64,000 bases of DNA from Phylloscopus collybita (GCA_027886175.1 JAJNNQ010000008.1:3193501-3257500), one strand, 5' to 3'. Positions 46,786-61,700 are shown, counted from the stretch's first letter. The notes: generated by a model from the sequence alone, not told the origin. Translations and numbers: made by a program.

Positions 46786-49700
46786 GTGAGGAGCGGGGAA
46801 CGGCGGGGCGCGAGAGGCCGCCGGGCCAGGCCGGGCGGGGCCTTGTCTCGGGCCGGGCCGCGGGAGCCCCTCGGCCGTTGCGCCGCCGCCCCGCCGGTTG
46901 TCAGCGGTCGCGCTCGGGGCCCGGCCGGGACCGCTTCGCCTCGGGGCGCCTGGCAGCGCCCTCGGACCGCCCAGGGCCAGGCGGTCCCACTCGGCACTGC
47001 CTCGCTCCCCGCAGAGCCCGGGGCCGGTGGCGCGGTGCGGACCGGCCGGTGAGGAGAGGAGCCCCGGCCCGGGCACCCCCGCTGAGGGACGGGGTTGGTG
47101 GCGCCGGCCAGAGCGAGAGCAGGTCGGCCCCAGAGCTCGCTGCTGCGGCGGTCTCGGGGCTCCATTCAGCTGAGAGGTGTTGCTGCTGGGAGCTGAGCAG
47201 CACCGACCTCCGTGACACAAGTGTCCCCCCCTTAGCAGGAGTACTTGGAGTGTTTCCCAGGAATCTCGCTGGGCTGTGTGGAAGGGGCTGTCAGGCCGCT
47301 CTGAGACCAGTGCCGCGTTCACCCTTTACACAAACTTTTCACTTTCCTTATTTGTATGTGAAATGGGATCACAAATCTCTCTCCTAAAGTGGTTGCGAGG
47401 CTTCTCCCTGTGTTTTGAACTGTTACATTTCTCTGCGCAGAGTTCAGCAGGCTGCCTTCTGCTTGTAAGAGTATCAGCTGCGGGCTCAGGAGTCAGCTGG
47501 ATAGTGTTCCCACTCTCCTGGAGCTTAGGCTCTCTCTCATCCCCCTTTTTGAACCTGCCGTGTTGTTTCAGTCAAAAGTGGTGAGGTACACTCTGAAGGA
47601 GGCTGAGATGTGACTGCTTTGCAAAAAAAAATCTTAGCCTCTGTGTAGAGGATAGAATTATGCCCTTCTTTTGCTCCCTTCAAGGAAAAGGCAGGACAGG
47701 AATAATATCAATTCTGAATGTCCTGAGACCCAGCAGGAATGTGCTACCTCCAAAGCATCTGCCATGTGTGCTGCCTTTTGCTTGGCCAAAAGGAAGAGAG
47801 GTTAGGTGTGGGATTGTTGTGGAGGGCTGTAGAGGCACGTGAGGTGATGGACCAAACCCACAGGAAGGCAGCTTCACTAGCTTTACTACTCTAAGAGAAA
47901 CTTCTCATTAATTAGAACAGTTTCTCTGGTTTCTGAACTCTGATGTTCCTGAACTTCCTGAATTCTAATTCTTACAAGAAAAATACATTTTTTGTTTGTA
48001 GTGCAGGACTGTACTTGAAAGACTGAAAAGAGGACTCAGTGCAGGGATGGGGAACACTCATTTCACAAGCAGTTTCTGAACTGAAAGGATATGTTGTGGT
48101 TGAGAAATGGTTGGAGTTGTTGCTCAAGGTGACTTTCTCCTGCTGGTTGAAGTCAAGGAGTTAGTGACAGAGTATGGTTTATTTCTTTTCATTCTTTTTT
48201 CTTGTTCATTCTCTTTTTACCTTCTCTGTTGACTTCAGTGTACAAGAAGGCAGTTGGACAGGAAGTTCACAGGAAGAACCTGTGGTGGTTCTCGGCAGAA
48301 GTCACAGCAAACAAACTTGAAAAGACTGACAGAATAATAATATTAAGAATGCACATGTTAGCTGAAAGTCTCTGAAACTCCTGTTAGGATGCCAGGGGAA
48401 AGGAGTAAGGGAGCTTTCAGGTTTTCAGTACCAGATGCAGGTAGTTGTGTGCAGTGTTGTTTTCCTCCAGATCCTGTCCAGGCAGGTGACAAGAAACACT
48501 CCCTGCTCTAAAGAGTTTACAACTGTCACAATACTTTTTTAATTCTGCTGGGCTTGGTGATTGTGCAAATGTAATCCACTACTCAGTCTGTCTGTCTTGA
48601 CACAGTTTCTCCCAGTTTTGGCAAACTTCATCCAGTGCTTCAGTAGCTGTTACCAAAGCATGGGCCTGCCTGCTGGGACATGGAGACAGGCTGTCAGTGC
48701 CACTGTGCTGTGGAGGAGCATCTCAGCTGGTGGTGGGCAGGATCCTTCAATCCATGCAGAGATCTCTGCTGATAACCAGGTGTCACGTGGGCTCACCCTG
48801 CTCATGGTGTATCAGGGCAGTGTTCTGTCAGTACAGGTTGGCATCTCCTGGTGCAGCTGATGGTGGGAGCAGGAAGAGTTCAGTGTCTCAGCTCTGACTG
48901 CTCCTGCTCTTTGAAAAGGTAATGAATACAAACACTCTTCTTTCCCTTTGAGGCCTAGATCTACCAGTCTGGCTTAACCTTTTGGTTTAGTTCATGTTCT
49001 GACTAAATAGAGTCTCTTCCCTTCTTTCGTGCCTCCAGGATTGTGCAAAGGCAGCACCTGTACTTGTCTGGCTTCTACTAACACAGAATGAGCTACACCC
49101 ATTCCTGAACTTGTGTACTGTTGTTGGGCCCATCAGCCTCTGGGGAGTGTTTCCTCCTTTCTTTTTCCCATGCAGCAAACATCACTATCCTGCTCCTGTA
49201 AAAGAGCAGCAGTACTTATGTGAGACTCTGCTGTGGCTGCAAAAAGGGCAAAGCACGTATCAGCTTTCTCTGGGAGACTGGATGCTTTTTCTGTAGGGAA
49301 TATTTTCCTGCCTTTGGTCACCACGGATAAAGTGCTGTCAGTGGAAGTAGCTGCAATTGGACAAGCACCCACCATATGCTGTAGGAATAAGGGGCCTGTT
49401 TTAGTGTTGTGACAGCAAGCACAGCACCAATGTGAGGTGGTTACAGGATCACATTCCCTTGCCTGAATTTCCTTGTGCTGTGAGTGCTGCTGTTTTTCCT
49501 TCTTGCAGTGCAGGTACACTGAGGTGAGTGCCCAAATTGTTCCTGCATCAGGGTACCCTGTCACTGCACATTTCTGTGTCCATAATGACTCTTCATAACC
49601 AAGTGAGGTTAAAATACTCTTCTGGCAAATGAATGGTTGCAGATGTGTTTTAGGCAGCAGCACTCACCCTGATCTGTTTGAAGCCCGTTCGGTAGCAGAG

Positions 49701-52700
49701 AGGTTGTCTGACTTTGGAAGGATCTGCCTCTTGCCCACAGTCATATTTAGGTTTTTGTTCCATGTGCCAGTGATGGGGGAGCTTCTGGTCCTGGGAGCAG
49801 CCATTTTGCAGGAGCTCAGCAGCAGTTGTTACCTGGCAACAGTATACGAAATTTCGGGTTTCCAAACCAGTGAAAATTTCAAGCGAGGGTTCTCTGACAC
49901 AGGCGGCTTTTCCTCGGGTGTGCTGCTGTGGGGGTGCAGGTGGAGGGGCCTTGCTCTCCAGTGGGGGTTGTCAAATATTTGCCTTGCTAGTGAAGAAGAA
50001 GTCTCCTTCACGCCCTGTTATGTCTGTCCCCTCCTAAAGCCTTCAGAAGGCATGGAAGCCACCAAGCAGCTTGTGCTAGGCCTGATCTGCAAAGTCAGGG
50101 CACACACATGCTTCAAAGCTGGGGCTGTGAACAAGTGGCTGCTTTACACAAAATTTGAGTGCTGTGAACTTCCATGTGATTGTTCAGCCAAGGGAAGAAT
50201 ACAGGAATCCCATAGGCACAGCTACAGAGTTTCCTAGCAAAATTACTTAAACACCTGGACTTCGAGGTCATGTCTCACAGTCAGAAGCTGGTTTTGGACA
50301 ATAACAAATGTATTGTTTCCAACCAGCCCCAGATGTTGCAGATGATCCCTGCACTGCTGGACTTCAGAGGTCTCTCTGCAGGCCTGAGGGTTACAGGTGA
50401 CCTGTCAAGAACCTTTTGGTCTAGCACTTGATTCAGTAAACCTGAATTACCAGCTTAGTCTTAGTCTAAGGCTATTTGCTCCTTAGAACCCTAGTAAGTT
50501 CCTTGAAATGTGTTCTTTGGTGTTTCTCTGATCTGCTGGAGTGGCTTGTCCAAGAAAAGGAGCTGTTTCACTCAGATGTGTGGAGGTGAGTTTCTCATCA
50601 CATGAGAGGCCTCTTACACATCCTTTTGTAAGAAAAGAACACTTTTCCCAACCAGCACATTCTACCTGACAGACCAACAGAGGCTGACAGAAAGCATCAG
50701 GAGGTGGTGCATTTCACACAGTGCTATTTCTTTTAAATGCACGTTGGGCACAGCTGGTTGTGCTTTTCCTCAGGTTCGGTGAATGAGAACCAGAGACCGT
50801 CGAGTTCGTATAACGGGGACCTGAATGGGCTGCTGGTGCCTGATCCCCTTGGGAGCGGAGATGGACCCGCTTTGGCCAAGCCAGTGCATCGCAGCATCTC
50901 TCTAGGAGGCCTGCAGGAGAAACAAGTCATGTAAGTTTTGTCAAAGAAATGCTGAGAGTGAATAGAAAGCAGCTCAAATTCGGTTCTCTTGAGCGTGGAC
51001 ATGTATGCTGGGAGTCTGACAATGGGTTTAATGTTCACTTCAGGTGGCAGTTGTGAGCCAGTGCTCTTGGTTAGAGCTTTTGTGAGGCTGATGCGTGGAG
51101 TCTGCCATCCTGGCAGCTCAGGAACTGAAGATTATCTGCAGAGTTGTTCAGAGAAGGGGAACAGGACTGTACGTGGTGAAAATTGCAGGTCAGGGTGAAT
51201 GTAAATCATGAGGGCTCTGGTTGAAACTTATGGTTCCCCTGTAAATGTCTAGCAGGACTCCTTCAGGGACCCAAGTCACCTGAGGTGTTGCTCAAGGAAG
51301 GAGCTTTTGCTTGGGTTCTCTGGTCTTGGTTTTGAAAGGATGCTGTGAGAACCACAAGCAGTGTGCAGTGTTTTGTTGATGAGGTTCAGCTGGGTGGTTT
51401 TGGATTCTTCGCACCTCCCAGTGTTGAGGACTTGAATCAAATGTAGGTCTGTGCTCAACTGAAATGAACTGAAGGGTTTTAGGCTGAATAAAGCAGGTGT
51501 TTGACTCTCTCAAACATAGGGAAGGGAGACTCAGCTGAGAGGAGTTTCTGTCTTCAGTTGTTCAGCTCAAGCTCTTAGATGCACACATCCTGCTGTATTG
51601 CTGTTAAAATTATGAATTTAACATAAAGTATTAAGTATTCTATTCCTGTGAGTCCTGTCTGATTTTTTCCCCCTCTTTGTTTTTTTTTTAAAGCTGCCTT
51701 TCTGGTGACGACAGCTCCACATGCTTAGTGATATCAGCAAAAGATGTGGAGATAGTGGCCAGCAGTGATTCCAGCATCACCAGTAAGGCCAGAGGGAGTA
51801 ACAAGGTAAGGTGCAAGAGAAGGCATGGTCTGTCTCTTTTTTAGTCACATCAGCTCATGCTTGAATATTTTTGAACAGAAATAAGTATCTTCTTTCTTGT
51901 GTCATGGGAGTTTGTAATTAGGTAGAAGTTTGTCAAAGAGTTTAACAAGGAGAAAAAAGTTGGAGCAGAATCATGTAATTAATTGTTTCTGTTATTCCAG
52001 AGTCTGGCCACGTTATCCTCTAATTTTCAGAAGTCCATGATCTAAGCTGTAGGTTCCTGGGAAAGTGTCCTTTCTCCACAAACAAGATTTTTCTGCTGAT
52101 TGTTTCCTCCCTGGATCCTGAAGGGAGGATTTCCTTGGCTGTCTTGCTGGTGTCAGTCCTGCTGAGGGCTCTGGCCAGCAGGTCAGAGCTGCAAGAACCA
52201 ATATGCTGAAATTAGAGCTGGTGCTGAGCAGAGGACTAAGCCATGCTCAGAGCAAATGCTGATTAGGAGAGAGACCTCTGGTCTTGATCTGCTCAGTCCT
52301 TTTCCACTTTGTTCCTTAATTTTCCATTTTGTGTGTTTTTATTTTCCATTCCAGTTTGCTCCTTAGTGTGCAACAAACCAAGGGACCACAAAGATGGGAA
52401 AGATAATTCCAGACATTTCTCATGTTTTGTTTTCTTTCTCCTGAACAGGTGAAAATACAACCTGTTGCTAGATATGACTGGGAGCAGAAATACTATTATG
52501 GCAATCTGATAGCTGTTTCAAACTCTTACCTGGCTTATGCCATTAGAGGTGAGATACCTTCTTGTCTTGGATGTATTTTGTATTCTTTTGCTCTGTGTAT
52601 CATTGAGAAAGGCAGAGTTTACATCAGAACAATATAACTGGCACTAAATGAAACACACCTTGCAATACCCAGATCAGAGTGCTGTCGTAGAGGGAATACA

Positions 52701-55700
52701 AGCAACGATGGAGAGAAGAGTTTGTTGTGTGGGAGAGTTAGAAATAAAAGAGAAGGACTCAGAGGGGATGTAGGAAAAGTTGAAGGACTACACTGGTTTT
52801 ACTGGAGAGGTGATGTTCAGATTCCTCCTCTAATAAATATTTCTGCAGCAAACAAGCTGCTCTGCAGCTAAGCATAGAAACAGCCCCATGGTAATTTGAG
52901 CAGATAAGTGTTTGTGATGGATTTGCTTGTATAAATTTAGAGTTGAGTTTAAGGCTAAATTTTGAGGATCCGAAGAGTAACACAGGTGCAGTGTTTTGTG
53001 CAATAGAAAGAGGAAAGCAGAGCAACACAGGGAAAGATTGTTTCACAGCATATGGGAAAGAAAGTGACAGGCTGAGGGGAAATGGTCTCAAGTTGTGACA
53101 GGGAAAGTAGATATTAGGAATTTTTTTTTCGTAGAATGAATTCTAAAACATTGGAACTGCCTTGCCCAGGAAAGTGGTGAAGTCACCATTTCTGGAAATG
53201 TTCAAAAAACATTCCAGAAAAAAACATTTCCAACCTTAAGAGTTCTATGAAACGAACACTTAGTTATCTACAGTATCTCCTTCTGCTCTCACAGAAGCAC
53301 AGAGTGTCTGTGTCTTTTTGTTCTTAGTTCTTGCACCAGTTTATCTGGTCTTTTGTGAAATCTACTACTCCGCTCTTGTGTTTTTTCCTAGCTGAGGTTA
53401 TTTTAGAGTAGCTTAAGGATGGCTCACTCTTTAAAAAAATAATTTAAAAGGTTGGCTGCAGTAACACTGTGAAGCTGAGTGGTTTACTAGGGCTGGCGTG
53501 GGCATCAGGAAGTGGTAGCACCATGATCTCTGTAAGACTGCCTGCTTTGTAATGATTGGTGTCTGTCTGAAAAGGGGAAGCTGGAAACTTTGCTTAGTGT
53601 GCACATGTTCTGAAGCATCTTCTTTTCAGTCATGCAAGCCAAAAAGCAGTGCTTTTTGCAGGGTGAATGTTCATGCCTTTTGCTTCCCATTACAGAATGG
53701 GTATCCATGCTATCTGCCTCTCAGTGACTCCTTTTCTCCAGTAACTGAAAATCAAATTGCAAATAAGACTAATTCAGTGTCACTGGAGGTCAGCCTTGGA
53801 AGTGCAGTGAGCTCGGGACGAAGGTTTAGTCCTGGCATTTGATTGCAGCATCTTTCATGAGGATAATCCTGGCAATTATAAGAAGTTTATGAGCGTTATG
53901 GGAAGTTTATGAGAATCATGCAGAGAAACCACAGACATAAATGGTGACCTCTCTCTCTCTGTCTCCCAGCTGCCAGCAATGGCTCTGCCATGGTGCGGGT
54001 GTTGAGCGTCAGCACTGCTGAGCGCACCTTGCTGAAGGGATTCACCGGAGGCGTGGCAGACCTGGCCTTTGCTCACCTCAACTCCAACCAGCTGGCCTGC
54101 CTGGACGAGGCTGGCAACCTTTTCGTCTGGCGCCTGGCCATGGATAAAGAAAAAATCCAGTATCTTGTCCAAATACACCTCCTGTCAGTCTCTGTGTAAC
54201 GATTGGGTGTGAATGGCATCTCCACATCACCATTTAATTTGTAGCCTTTGGTGAATAGCAGCTTGCAGAGGGAAGATCGATAGTTATGCCCCTTCCAGAG
54301 TATCAAATCAGTCAACTTTTACCTGCATTCAGCGTGGTTGGTACTTGATATTGCATTGCTTGAAATTCTAGGTGCACCTCAGTGCTCCTGGTCCAGGCAA
54401 AGTAGACAGTGAGGAGTGTCAGTCTGTACCAGCTTTGGGCATGGACAGTGTCACCTCAAGTGTGTGACAGAGGTTTGTCTTGTCTGGTTCTAGCTCTTTA
54501 CCTCAGTTACTTCTCTGGGGAAGAGGATGTAATACTTCCCGTCCACTCACTGTCTTCCTTCCAAACCTGTCATCCTTTTGGTGGCCCTGAAATTTATTTT
54601 CAGTGTTCATTACCCTAAATATTTTCCTTTTAATTGCTAGGAGTGATTGCTCAGTGCTTCTGGGAAACATGTGAGGTATGTCAGCTCAGAGTGTAGCTTT
54701 TTAATTTTAATTGTGTACCATCATTTCAAAAGCAACTGGAGCAAAGGTGGTGGTAGCTGTTGAAGCCCTGATGATTTGCAGTGGTGCACTCGAGCACTCA
54801 GCTGGGGGCAATATAGCAGCTCTTCTGTGTTTCTCTGGTAGTGTTGCAGTGCTAACAAATCATTTAATCATTAGCTGTCACATGGACTGCACATTGAGAT
54901 GTGGCTGTGTGCCCCTGTTGTGCTTGTCCTGTCACTGCAGCCTGCAAGAGAAAATTGTGAGAACCTATGAATTTTTGTAGCTGAAGCTCTCCTGCCAGTG
55001 AAGAAACTCTAGCTTGGTTGCTTTCTCAGCAGAATCCCTTTACCTGCTTTCTTTTTGAACCAACGATCCAAAAATCCTTGAGGTTTAACAGTATTGAAAA
55101 CAGCAGACCAAGCCTGAACAGGTTATTGCTGGGCATTAGTAACAGAGCCAGAATGTTACGTTTCTTAACCCTGGTGACCAGAGAGGAAATCTTGGTTAAC
55201 ATCAAGCGACCTGACAATACCCCACTGAACACCTTCCGAAGAATCATCTGGTGCCCTTTCATCCCGGATGATAACGAGGAGAGCGGGGAAGAGGGAAGTC
55301 AGACGTTGGCATTGTTGCATGAGGACAGGGTAAGGAAACTCTACTTTGGAAACGTTGCCCAAATTTATCATTAGAAGGAGAGAATTTAGTGGAGGAGAGA
55401 GCTGAGTTTATAATGGAGCTGTAAAGGCTCCTGTCTAGTCCATGTTGGGGGTCCTCCCGTAAGATGTTGGATTCCTCTCTTCCCGGGAGAGATCATTCCC
55501 TGGGCCTCAGGAGGATGGAAAGGGAACTTCTGCTCACCATCAAATACCAAGGACCACTTGAAACAGAGACATCACTTGTCTGTTCAGGCTGAGCCAGTAC
55601 CCGAGGGAGGGGCTGGGTGGGCAGCAGCTACAAATGCCAAGAGCAATTCCCTGTGTTATGTACAGTGCTAGGAAAGCGTCTGATGGCCAAGTTGGGTGGA

Positions 55701-58700
55701 AATGGGAAGGTTTTTGTCACACACTTGCCATTGGGCTGGTGTATCAGACCATAAGATAAGGATCTAGGAAGTTCTCTGGATCAAACCAGTGGTTATAAAA
55801 ATAAACCTGTATGCCTCCTTGTTTGTTTTCTAGGCAGAGGTGTGGGATTTGGACATCATCCGAACCAACAACAGCTCTTGGCCAGTGGAAGTGCCTGATA
55901 TCAAAGAAGGTTTCATTGTGGTGAAAGGCCACAGCACGGTACAAACCTGGGTTTGTTTGGTTTTCTTTGGGTTATAGTGTCTCAGGAGCTGCAGTTCTTA
56001 GGACAGTTGGCTGTAAAAAAAAGCCGTTGTGGGGGAATTATGATTGTTAAAAACCAGAAGATCCCAAACCAAAATGAGCTCTATTCATAACATGAATAAC
56101 AGTAAGAGCAGAGGCAACAGAATCCATTGTACTTGAATTTGCTGTCTGGAAAAGGTGGTGGTTTATTACCAAGAAGGAGGGTGCTTGTCAATTGTTCTGT
56201 GAAGGATTAAAAGGCTTAATGTTAGAAGCTACCAGTTTCTGTTAGAAATCACTCTCGCCTTCTCTACTATGAGATTTCTAGTCAAATTCTTACTTGAAGA
56301 TAGAGATTTTTCTTCTTATAAAATAAGAACAACTATAAAATTACTTTTCTCTGTCTCTTTTCCCCCTCTGTGTAGTGCCTGAGCGAGGGAGCACTTTCTC
56401 CAGATGGAACTGTGCTGGCCACAGCAAGCCACGATGGTTTTGTAAAATTCTGGCAGATCTATATTGAGGGACAGGATGAGCCAAGGTAACTGGAGAATTG
56501 GAAAATGAAGGCTCTTGGAATAGAGAGCAGCATTTTCTCTGGGAGAATTTCCTTGATACAGAATCATCTGTGATGGTCATTCGCAGGACATTAAAAAGAT
56601 CAGCATAAGTGTTTGTAATTTGTTGCTGAAAAACTGCATCACAGAATATCATAGGCTTATGGAAAAAGCAGAGAGCTGTGTCTGGAAACAGGAGTTCTGC
56701 ACTTTGCACAAGCTGTAGTCAAACTCTTTTGTACTGTCTGTGTAAATGCAGGAATCTGCTCTGAGCTGTTCTTCTCAACGTTGACTTCTTTTTGCATTGT
56801 ATTTTTGTTATGACACCAAACCAAATGGGATTTTATTTATTTATTGGTAACAATATTTGTCTGTGTGATCTCCTTATTTTATATAAGACTTGTAAAGAGC
56901 TACAAGTCAGTAATGTTTTGTGGCTTCTGGACAAGGAATTGTGTGTTCAGTTTCAGTATCCTTCTCATTTACCACTCCCTTCACACTTGGATGTTTTCTC
57001 TAATTTATTCCCAGGTGTCTTCATGAGTGGAAACCCCATGATGGTAGACCTCTTTCCTGTCTGCTCTTTTGTGACAACCATAAAAAACAAGACCCAGAGT
57101 AAGTCCCCAGTCCTGTGCCTGAAGTATTAAAGTTCAGCATTGTTTCCTAACTCTGCCTTGCCTTGAAAGTTCCTTGTAACTGAGTCAGACTTAAAGATTT
57201 TAGCTTTGTGGCAGGAACAAGTCCTGTCATATTTGTAGTCAGTGTTTTAGTGATGGAGAAATAAGTAAGACTCTGATGCACAATCTGAAGTGACCTTATT
57301 CATAGGTCCAATTCCATGAAAGTAATGAGAATTCTAAATTGAGGAGTCTTCTCAGGTCTGTGGTATGGTCAGTCTTAAATGGCCTGTTAGTCCTCCAAAT
57401 TTCAACTGCCATTGCTGAAAATACAGCTTTTATTGTTATTGTTTCTTCAGTCAGTTGTGGTCTTAAGGTTTCTGAGAGCTGTCGTGGTTTCTAGTCTGCC
57501 TCAGAGCAGAACTTCTCTGGGAACTTCAAGCCACGATTGGGCAAAATCACCCATGGGCTGCTTGTGAGGAGCTTTTCTGTGAAGGACCAGATCTTCTGTA
57601 AGAGAATTTGGATCTGTTCTGCCTACAGAGTCCCCTTCTGGAGGTTTCTCATCACAGGAGCCGATCAGAACAGAGAACTGAAGATGTGGTGCACGGTGTC
57701 TTGGACCTGTTTGCAGACAGTTCGGTACGTGTTGGTGGATGCCCCTGAAGGGTGGGATTTAGGGGTACTGAATTTGCAAAGGTGATCCCTGATGCCCAGT
57801 GGATTCTACTCCAGCTCGAATTTGAGTCTACTCTTTTGCCATTCTGACCTGTTGTTGGAAACTTGCAGCTGTGGTAGACTGTCAGGCCTTGGCTGTCAAG
57901 CTTTGGCAAGTCCAGGGAAGTTTATACTTTTATTATTTGTGTTCCCAAGATCTGTTGTCTTTGCCTCGTTCTGTAAAGCACAGACATAACTGTAGCATGA
58001 GGGGAGGTTGCACAACAGAACTGCACACCTTGAGTGTTTTCTTGTAGAAATTTTAGATATTCAATAACCAATCTAGGATCTTTTCCTATAACTACTTTTT
58101 CTGTTTAAATTATGAGAAGCTGCTGTGTTGACAGAGCTTAACAAATTACCCAGAGCTTAATTGTTGAGCCGTGTAGGTCCAGAAATTCAAACTGTGCTTT
58201 AGTCCATCTCTTGACTCAGCTTAAGTTCCCTGATTTTATTTTTCTGATGGTGGGTCATGGCCTCTCTCACCACACACATGCTTAAGGCCACTTCAGATTT
58301 TCCCTAAGTGAGAAGAATATGACACAGAGCCAAGTGCTGCTTTTCCCTCCTCATGCTACAGAAGGTCCAAAACTTGTGGAAGGGTTATTTTGATTTGGTG
58401 GATTTTAGGTTTTAAATCTGCAGCTCAAATCAATTGACTCTTGTACTCCTATGAAAGTAGAACATGTTGAGTAATGACAAAGTGTCACCTTTCATTTCAG
58501 TGTTCAGAATCCATAACTTGATCCTATTGTGCTATCTCCCAGCTGCTTTCTTAGCTGATATCAGCACTGATGGTGTTTATGTTCTAGTGGGTGGTTGCAC
58601 TGTAATAGGGCTGTAAACTCCTTAGGGTTCTGTGGGAGTTTGGGTAATTAGTGCAGTTTCAGAGCAATCGTGCTGGTTGGGCTAATCTACCTTGCTGTCT

Positions 58701-61700
58701 GCATCCCCTCCCTCTTATTTGTATATGTAGATTTTCTCCTGACATCTTCAGCTCCATGAATATCCCTCCCAGCCTGAAAGTCTGCCTGGACCTCTCTGCT
58801 GAATATCTGATACTGAGTGATGTGCAGAGAAAAGTAAGTAGTTCATTTTATTGCAGCCTGTGGGAAATGGTGGCTGAAGCAGAATTGGCCTTGTGTGTGA
58901 CTGGTTCTGCTGCCTAGGTCTGGGATTTGCATGTTAGTAGATAAAAATGCAGAAGTTGACTCAGCAATTTCACTGTTAGATGAAAAAGGGTAACAATTCA
59001 GCTGAGTAATCTTGAGGAGTCTTAAGGATTATTTCTTACCCTGTGTAAAGCTCTCATTTGGAGATACTTGTGTCAGGCATGGTAGGATTGAGTTCCTCAT
59101 CAGCATTGACTCACCTAAGAATGTGGTGCTCGTGGTTCTCTTGAATGTTCCATTTCAAATTTCAAGATCCAGGCTTCATTCCTCACGTTATTTCCCTTGT
59201 TCCAATTCTGTTTTTGGATGCCCAGCTCTGTAGTCCCCCCACAGGTGCCCAGTCTGCTTGGAAAGCTCTGATTTACCATTTCTGATTCTTCCAGGTCTTG
59301 TATGTGATGGAGTTGATGCAGAACCAAGAGGAGGGCAAGGCTTACTTCAGCTCCATCTCAGAGTTCCTCCTTACCCACCCAGTGCTGAGCTTTGGCATCC
59401 AGGCCGTGAGCCGCTGCCGGCTAAGGCACACCGAGGTGCTCCCAGCAGAAGAGGAAAATGACAACTTGAGTGTAGGTAGGTGACAAAATTTGACTGCTGT
59501 GTGACCAGGATTTCTTTCCTGGCTGGTTCTGACTTTGTCATGAAAGGCTGGTCACTTCTCCCAAGTTACAAGCCAAGAGGAAACAGCCTCAGGTTGCTCC
59601 CAGTGAGGTTTAGATTGGGTGTTAGGAAAAATATCTTCACCAGGCTTAAGCTGGGTTATCAAGCATTGGAGCACATGATTCAGGGTGTGGCCTGGTCACT
59701 GCCCTGGTCCTGCTGGTCACACTGTTGCTGAAAAAGGCCAGAATGTCAATGGCCTTCTTGGCCAACTGGGCACACACTGGCTCATTGTAAGCTACTCTCA
59801 ACCAGCACCTGCAGGCTCTTTCCCACTGGGACAGCTTTGCAGCCACTCTGCTCAGCCCATGGTGCTGCAGGGGATGTTGTGGCCCAAGCACAGGACCTGG
59901 CACTTGACCTTGTTGAACCTCACACAGTTGGCCTCAGCCCATCCATCCAGCCTGTCCAGACCCCTCTGTAGACCCTTCTTCTCTTCCAGCAGATCAACAC
60001 TCCTGCCTAATGTGGTGCACAGCATCCTCAGCCAGTCAAGGAAGGGAATTGTCTTGCTCTGCTCTACAGTGGTGCAGCCTTAACTTGAATCCCATGTGTA
60101 GTTCTGGGCACCTCAACATAAAAAATGCATTAGGCTGTTAGGGAGAATCCAGAGGAGGGCCATGAGGGTGGTGAAGGGGAATCTGTATGGAGAGTGGCTG
60201 AGGTCACTTGGCCTCAGCCTGGAGAGGAGGAGACTGAGGGAAGACCTCATTGCGGTCTTCCAGCATCCTCACGAGGGCCAGGCACTGATCTTTTCAATCC
60301 CATGTCCAGTGACAGGACTCAAGGAAATGGTATGAAACTGAGTCAGTGGAGGTTTATGTTGTATATCAGGAAGAAGTTTTTCATCCAGAGCATGGTTGAG
60401 CACAGGAACAGGTGCCCTGGGACAGTGGTCATAGCACTGAGCCTGTCTGAGTTCACGAAGCATTTGGAAAATTCTTGCAGGTACATGCAGTGATTTTTGG
60501 GGTGTTCTGTGCAGGGCCAGGGGTTGGGCTTAGTGATCATCACGGGTCTCTTCCAGCTCAGGATATGCTGTGATTATGTGGAGTTGTCTGCAGACTTACT
60601 GAGAGTGCTCTTGATCCCCTGATCCAGATCATTGATAAAGAGAATCTGTATCGTGCTGGTTCTTTGCTGTCAGTTCATCCTGCTGTAATGTTTCTGCAGT
60701 ACTTTGTGTGTAGTTTCCATGCAACTTCATGTTTTACCTTTGTCTCCCTTACAGAGGGTGCTCAGGGCTCTGGGACTGTTGAATCAGCAGCAGGTGTGCT
60801 GATAAAGCTCTTCTGTGTTCACACCAAGTGAGTATTGTGTGTGCAGTTGCCTATGGTTGTCCTAACCCTGCACTGACCTGTAGAAATTAAAGTTAAATTC
60901 TTTTGCTCATAACAAAGCTATTTGGCCCCATAGAAATTTCTGGCTGTGCTGTGTATGGCCTTTCCAGGAGGTAGCCCTGAGTGGTGTGACAAGCTTGTAT
61001 TTCTGTGGCCATGAGTGATTTAAGAATTGTATTCACACACAAGTGCTGGAATACATCTCAGATACTCTGAGTGTCAGAACTGGGTGACATGGCTGAGTGA
61101 GGATCGGCTTCTGTTTCTTCTGTGACAAGCAGAAAACTGAAGCATTTTCCAGAGGAGTTAGTTCAGTATAGAGAAATCTTCTGAGCCTTAGTGATGTCTT
61201 AAGTCTTCTCTTGGTGGTTCTTAAGCTGATCAGAGATGCTTGGTTCTTTCTAGGGCCCTGCAGGATGTGCAGATTAGATTCCAGCCTCTTCATAGCCCTG
61301 ACACAAGTGCTTCCATGCCTTCCCAAGGCTCTCATGAGGAATTTGGTGAGCATGTGTGTTAAATTGGTGTTGAGTGTTGCTGAGCCTTTAAAAGATTCTT
61401 TTTGGGGAGAGCAGGAGGGTGGTTTTGGGTATCTCTTAGTGCTGCAGTGGTGTCATTGTATAAAGGGTTCTCTGAGCATGGAGTAGCAGTGAAGCAGGAA
61501 GCTGGTTAGACCCTGGTTGTGAGTATGGAGTTTGGGATGTGTTAGACCAGGAGTGCTGCTTTGTGCATGCTTGAGTTCACCTTCCTGGGTGATTTGGCAC
61601 TTGTGAAAGGAACTTGAAGTTTCTCTTGTCAAGTGGAGGAGATCAGAGTGACAGCAGGGCTGTGGGAGTAGAGGGGGCTGGACTGTCTGTGATGAGCTCT

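Larger units (their letters stand above)
46320..47160 (+). promoter_or_regulatory. EDC4: CpG-island promoter of EDC4
   Basis: Dense CpG and C/G runs spanning the EDC4 start codon, with many CCCCGCCCC/GGGCGGGG Sp1-type boxes at 46460-46560. No TATA box. Large open frames on both strands here follow base composition. Confidence 0.85.

Noticed and set aside
46189..47387. Open frames of 185-368 codons on both strands around the EDC4 promoter
   Set aside because: Same low-complexity CpG-island composition. One of them includes the true EDC4 start but reads through the genuine donor at 46785.
49629..50237. 202-codon open frame in EDC4 intron 1
   Set aside because: No recognisable family, no splice partners, lies within an intron bounded by homology-fixed exons.
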